Source: Brachypodius melanocephalos (lineage: Eukaryota; Chordata; Aves; Passeriformes; Pycnonotidae). From it: 64,000 bases of DNA. Location: contig VZSR01003282.1 of assembly GCA_013398615.1 (NCBI GenBank), forward strand, positions 3,137,605 to 3,201,604, written 5' to 3'. Every line of letters starts with the position of its first letter. Position 1 is the first letter of the stretch. The notes under the pieces were generated by a model. It was given only the letters and a program-made list of their open reading frames with translations. It did no database searches and was not told the origin of the DNA. Shown piece by piece: positions 58,341 through 64,000 of the stretch. The translations under genes and the position numbers were made by a program.

Positions 58341-61300
58341 AGATAGAATAAAATTGACAATGATGCAATGGAGCTGGCATCTGGACAACTCCGTGGGATG
58401 AATGGCACTGCTCTCGCGGTCCCTCCGGTGGTTGCACGCCTTGTAATAGCTAGCGTAGGAAGGGTGGTGAAAATTGATATGCACTATTACTACGTGTATA
58501 AAACTTAACACTGGGGCCATAGCACAGGTGGGGGGTTCCTGTTTATTGATTTTTATGACTCGGTTAGAACATACGGCTAATGCTTTTGTACTCCAGGAGC
58601 TCAGGGAGTGCTCACCTCAGGTAATAAACCTCTCCGTACTTTGCAGTAGTTCACGATTTACATGTGAGCTTACGTTCCACTGTGCAAAGCCATCCCTCTC
58701 CCTTCAGGAAAAGGTGGCTGAAAGGGAAAAGAAAGCGATTTAAAGCGTTTTTATTTCAGAATTTTGCAAGCTACCCATTCCTGCGATGGCAATGGTCCCT
58801 TATTCTAATTACTCATATTTCCAAGAAAATTAGTCACACAAACTTATGTTATGTGTTGTCTCAGAGGTTGAAAGCAAATTAGGTTTCCAATAAGACAGCA
58901 CATCAAACAAAGTAGCATGTTCTTGATGCAGATGACTTTTTTTTTAGAATTATGGTTGGACACTTTTGGCAGACAGATTGTCTTTTACTCTATCAAAATG
59001 ACAGTTTCTTTTGTAACTGCTACATTCATAATTAGAAGGAGAGAAGCAATCTGCCCAATTTAATATACTAAAAGAAGTTTAGTGTCTTGTGCTAGTAATT
59101 TCATTATTTTTAAATATGAATTAATTGTCTTAAAATAATATTGTTAGAAGTATAACTAGTAGGATTATGGAGCTAATTCTCTTCTTTTTTAAACAGAAAA
59201 ATCAAAGCTCCTATTAATGCACTTCAGGCTAGATTAGGATTTTAGGTTTATATCAGGTGTTCTGTTTGAAGATTCAGGGGAACAGGCTGGAGGCGGGGGA
59301 AAATGAATCCTTAATGTGAAATTCCTCTGTACAAAACCTGAGCTCTCCCAGGTTTACTGTAAGCTTGCAAAGCTTAACTCGGTGTAATGAATGAGGAGAG
59401 ATAGATGGTTTAGCAGCCTGGGAATAGAAGAAAAGGCCTTTCACCTCGGGTTCACGCAGTTTCCTCAGGGAGCTCGGTGCCAAATGGGCTGCCTCTTTAT
59501 TTTTTGGGTTGTTGTGAGAGGAGTTTCACACAGTCCCTGAGCTTTCTTTGTTCCTGGCGTTGATATAATGGTTATTCTACTGCCCAAAATTGCACAGGTT
59601 TGCAAACACAAGGTCTCCAGTTCCCATCAAAACTCACGGGTGCAAGGCATAAGTCAGTAGAAAGGCCTCCAAAAAATCTGATATATACTTTGTTCAGAAA
59701 CAATATTAACCTTGAAAGTTTAACTTTCTCCCATGAAATGCGATCCTGACATGGGTCGTGCTTTGGTATTGCACTGAAAGAGGGAATAACTTTTAATTTC
59801 AAGTCAGATCTTTCTTGTTAAAAATTTATGTACTCTTTTGACCTTAGGGTAGGCACTGGCTGAAACCTGAACCCACTCAATGGCACCCAAAGGATGTTCC
59901 TATCCCAAAGCAAGGAGCTGGGGGTTTTGGGCAGGTACCTGGTGCAGGAGGCAGCACATCCTCAGGATAACTGCTGTACCTTTTGACACGTTAATTAGAG
60001 GATGATCCCATCCTGCCAGTCCAGGTAGGAGTACCACCTGTGAGGGAATCTGGGAAAGGAGAGTTTCTTTCCTGTGGTAGCAGAGAGATTCTGGAACACC
60101 CAGGAGCACCCAGGACACCCACATGTTCCTGCAGTGGAGGTGGGGTCTGGGATGCTGCTATTAATACCACTTTTAGAAAAGAGAAAATACAGAAGGTCGA
60201 AAGAAAGGGAAAATACTTGAAGGCTTGAGGTCTGAAGCCTCATTCCACATCCCTTCTTTTACCTCTTAACCACAGGCAATGCCTCTGAAGTTTGCACACT
60301 TAAAACAACACAAATAATGCATTTTAAACAGAGATGTTTTCTCTGTTGGGACATCCCCCCTCTTGCTGCTGTTCCTTTTTTGCTCGGTATCAGCCGAGCC
60401 CTTGCCCTTTGCCATCAGCTCCATAGGAAAACAGCTGCAGAAAGCCTTATCCCAACCAGAATAAAATCATTATGACACAGCAAACCCAAACATGACATGT
60501 GGTTTCAACAGCCTCTTATGCCCTACTCCGCACTTCCTTTTGGCTGCGAGGATAAGGCTGGGGACCTGCCTAATAAGAACATTTCAGCTGACCATGAGGC
60601 ACATGTAGATAGGAGAAACTTTGAGCCATTTTAAGTCCAAATTCTGGTGGGAAGCGGGCTCTGGAGGTGGTGTTGCTTCGCACACACACATGCTGGCAGC
60701 CAGGAGCTCCTCATGAGCACAGCAACAAAAATCTGTGCTGAAAGAGCATCAGTTTCAACACCAATTGCAGCATTTCTGCTGCTGCAAGGCATGAATTTTG
60801 CCCTTTTTTGCATTGATCAGGATATATTGAGTGAGACACCTGCTAGAAAAAAATAAAAAAGGGAAATAGGCCATGGAAAATACGTAGTCAATGGAGGGGC
60901 AGCCAGAGGAACATGGCTTAGTTCTCGCTTCCCTTCTCAGATGTCTGGCAGAGGAGTAGGAAATCCCAGGTGAAGAGTGCTGGGGAAGATCCCACATGAG
61001 GACACGGCTGGGTTTGACCTTCCCTCTTTTTCTTCCTCCTCCTTCTCCTCCCCATGGCACCTGCTGTTTGCTCCTGACGCCATGTGAGCTCTGGATTGGA
61101 ACCAGCTTGGCCGTGGAGAGACGGGCACCATTATTAATTTGGTGTTCTACCACCATTGCCTTGAGCAACATGAGCAATGAAGGAAGGGATCTTGGACATT
61201 CAGGAGTTCTTGTCTCTGCAAAACCCAAGGAGAACACCAGGGGCATGCAGAAGGCATCTCTCCAGCCCCAGGACATTGTTCCCTGCCATGTTTTGAAGGC

Positions 61301-64000
61301 TCACGCCGAACAATAGAGGCTTTAAAGCCCGTTAGAAAGGACAATCAGATATTTTTTTCCCTAACAGAAAATGCTGGTGGTTTAGATATATGGGTCACTG
61401 CAAACTCTCCCTCTAATACTTTCTGGTCGATACATACCAAAGGGGAGAGAAGTCCGAGGCATGTCTGTCCTTGGGACGGAGCCAAATGTTCATTTCAGTA
61501 ATGCTATTTACTGGGAGACATCTTGATTAACAGAGCTTAATACTATGTGAAATCATTACCAGTTATCTAGTTCTAGCAATACCCACGCCGTTGGCTCTAT
61601 CTGTCTGGTTTTGGGAGGGTTTTTTTAAGTGTTTCTCCCCATAACCATCAGCACCCACTGGGCATCCTGTCCTTCCTCAGGACACCTTGTCATTGCCTAT
61701 GTGCTCACACATAGTGAAACTCAACATGAGGGCGATGGACACTGACTCAGAGGGCTGTTCTTACCTGTCTTAAAGCTGATAAATTTCTGCATGTGTCTCA
61801 GGAGTTTCACATCTGCCATCTAATGTGGGAAGGAGTGAAGTAGCCCAGGTACTTTTTCATTTCTCGCTGGCACAGAGCTGCTGGGCTGGGAGTCGAGTGT
61901 CGTACTCATTTCTGTAAATTCAGAAGCCGGTGCTGGTGGTGCAGTTTTTCACACAGCTTCTTCAGTGACCCCTAACATCTGCCTAACCCTTAAGCGTACA
62001 CAAACCATTTCTGACTTGGGTTAGAGGGCAGAGGGATATTTTTGCCGTGCTCTTTTGCAAAGCATGTTTGTTATAGCTCTAGGCCAATGATTTTTTTCCT
62101 AAGCGTTTTTACCTAGCGGATTTATGTACTGTGAGCATCTCTCTGGTTATATTTTTTCAGCGAACAATGCCGGAATTCCCCTCAATATTAAATGTATCCG
62201 AGGTTGGCTCTTTTATCACCCCTTTGCTTCTCAGTATCTCAGAGTTTTGGGGTCTTCCTCCTTTGAGCCAGAAAGGAGCAGCACTGAAAGCATTTCCACC
62301 TGGATGTTTAAATTATTTAAGTTGCAGGAACCAGACCTTTTCCCTCCTGAGTAGTTGTGGGTTTTAAAGGCTAAAATTGCTTCATCATGCCAAAGTGAAA
62401 GTATGCATAAATTATTTAGTTAAACCTGAGAAAATACAGACTTTTCTCAGTGATCTTTCAAGGGCTGCCTACTTAAATTTCAGAAGAATGGGCAGGGGTT
62501 TCTCTTTCTCTTGCCTCTTTCTTTCTCTTGAAAAATATTTTAAGTACCTATTCAGTCTTTTCTGAGATAAAGCTGTGACCAAAAATTGGAGGGCTGGGTT
62601 TTTGAGCAACTTTCAGAATAGAAAGGAAAATGCTGTACAAATCCTGAGTGCCCCCACTTCATCACGGACCTGTGAATGCTCTCACCAGAGCAGGTAACAG
62701 GAGGTCGTGCCTGCTCCCAGTGCCAAGCAGAGGTTTGTGTCAACGTTTCCACCGTGGCCTCTGTTCATCAGGAGTTTATAGCTTGACTGTAAAAATACAG
62801 AGGAGAAGTTTTTGGTTGTTTTTTTTTTTTAGCTAACTTCCAAGGGGTTTTTAATTAATCTCGGGCCAGACTGTGGTATTCTTTGTACTCTGCAATACAG
62901 AAACATCTTGTTGTGGGCACTAAGAGTCAGGTCATGTTCTTCCTGTGGAGGATCCATCCCTATTTATTTTTAAGGTGTAGTGATGCTGGTGCTAAAGTTA
63001 ATGAGAAAGCTGCCTTGGCTACAGGGGAGCAGGAATGGTGTTTAAACCTTCTCCAGGCCAGCACAAGGACCCACCAGCACGGGACCTGGTTCTGTCAACA
63101 CGGCAGAGTTTACAGGACTTGTCCCCTGTGTAAAGAAACCTGATCCTTTCCCGGCTGATGTCAATATTTCTGTCACTGGCTGTGGGATCTAGATTAGGGT
63201 CAGATATAAGGATGTAAAAGAGAGCAGGAAAAACCCAAACCTTTCACTGGGAAGGCAGTTATTTATTTTAGAGTGGTTGTTGGTTTTTTTTTTCATATAG
63301 TCTGTCTCCCTTGTAGTGTGTGGCGGTGGGAAAGGAAAGAGGAAAAAATACTCTTAGAAGAAGAAATACAGATCCTGCTCCATGGCTGAGGCTAGAGGGA
63401 ACTCAGTTGCAAATTGTGAGGAGTTATCAGAGGGATAAGATTGCTGCAGGATCCATTTCTTCATTTCGCAAACAATTAATTTGGCCTTGTAGAAATTGAA
63501 ATTAAAAAAATAGCAAAAAAAGAAAAATCATCTGAAGGAAAGGCTGTGGTTTGAGGGAGATGGCTGGTAGGGAGGGCAGCCAGGTCCTTGCCCTTTGGCT
63601 GGAGTCAGGGAAGTTTCTGGGAGCTGGAGGGTGACAGCAGCCACTGCAGGAGGGTGAAGTGTCAGGGGTCCATCCGCCGGTGATTCATTGCGGGAGAGAC
63701 GCCGACACCAGCCAGGGCAGTGACTTCACGTTTAGGGGATTGTGGCATGCCCTGCCATGAATATGTATTTTCAGAATGAGTGCATACACCAAAATCCCTT
63801 CAGTTTTTAGTCAATGGAGCTCTTACAATCAATCAGGTAGATGATACCATATGTGCAAAACCAATAGAGATCACAAAAATACATATTTATCCAAGCTGGT
63901 CCTTCAAGCTGTTGTGGTAAGTCAGATAAATTTTGCATGTTTTCAAAACTGGAGCAAGCGGCGAGCAGAAAGCTGGAAAGGATGTTAGGAGCTGGTTCCT
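58341..64000. other. ZEB2: intron 2 to window end, no exon seen
   Basis: No sequence resembling the next ZEB2 exon was found. The stretch is AT-rich with mildly GC-rich patches (59880-60130, 60980-61300, 63540-63720) and only short A/T runs. Open frames are short and without domains. The window ends inside the intron. Confidence 0.5.

Larger units (their letters stand above)
12532..64000 (+). other. ZEB2: ZEB2 intron 2 (partial, at least 51.5 kb)
   Basis: The intron opens with GTAAGA at 12532. The next ZEB2 coding exon should begin by completing a valine codon and reading VNYDN, then an acidic stretch. I searched by eye for that and for the ETDEED-coding segment in this window and did not find either, so the intron runs past the end. 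A huge second intron is normal for ZEB2 in vertebrates and is known to be rich in conserved enhancers. Within it I see only CpG islands, repeats and unique non-coding DNA, listed separately. Confidence 0.85.

Noticed and set aside
1..64000. CRISPR arrays, tRNA/rRNA genes, endogenous viral genes, full-length transposons
   Set aside because: No regularly spaced repeats, no cloverleaf with A/B boxes, and no reverse transcriptase, integrase or capsid motifs were seen in any reading frame.

Overview
This is a vertebrate, almost certainly avian, nuclear genomic window. The evidence is three CR1 LINE 3' ends with the typical bird terminal sequence, very long non-coding stretches, strong CpG islands in an AT-rich background, many microsatellites and a 100-N assembly gap. 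I find no prokaryotic gene layout, no tRNA or rRNA gene, no CRISPR array, and no intact transposon or viral gene.

The only protein-coding sequence I can support is the first coding exon of ZEB2 (ZFHX1B/SIP1) on the + strand. It is 73 coding bases at 12459-12531, encoding 24 residues plus the first base of the next codon, and it ends at a clean GT donor. I recognise the peptide from the ZEB family. The lysine near its end (RRKN) and the MKQ extension before MADGPRCK identify ZEB2 rather than ZEB1. The next coding exon is not in the window, so everything from 12532 to 64000 is the giant ZEB2 intron 2, at least 51.5 kb here.

Layout: 1-7600 is upstream non-coding DNA with one CR1 fragment. 7640-8530 is moderately CpG-rich. 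A T-rich tract (8829-8890) and a 100-N gap (8901-9000) lead into a GC-rich promoter-like block (9001-9200). A likely non-coding exon 1 ends at a strong donor at 9626|9627. A putative 5'-UTR intron of about 2.7 kb follows, holding a poly(A) tract and a compound TC/CA/GA/AAAT microsatellite. The coding exon sits inside a CpG island (about 12190-13260). Intron 2 then carries four further CpG-rich blocks (15600-15960, 19430-19620, 22240-22960, 23695-23870). Beyond them it is AT-rich, with old repeats, simple repeats and stretches that look like regulatory DNA.

Working model: ZEB2 is a zinc-finger/homeodomain repressor. The exon seen here isolates the N-terminal NuRD-recruitment motif from the DNA-binding zinc fingers, which are encoded far downstream. 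Intronic CpG islands could therefore act as alternative promoters making ZEB2 without this motif. The least explained sequence is a roughly 300-bp hairpin-dense block at 34290-34586, containing two tandem 88-bp units, one of which folds into a near-perfect 26-bp stem. I cannot name it. I do not claim a new biological system here; the findings are candidates, each with a decisive check.
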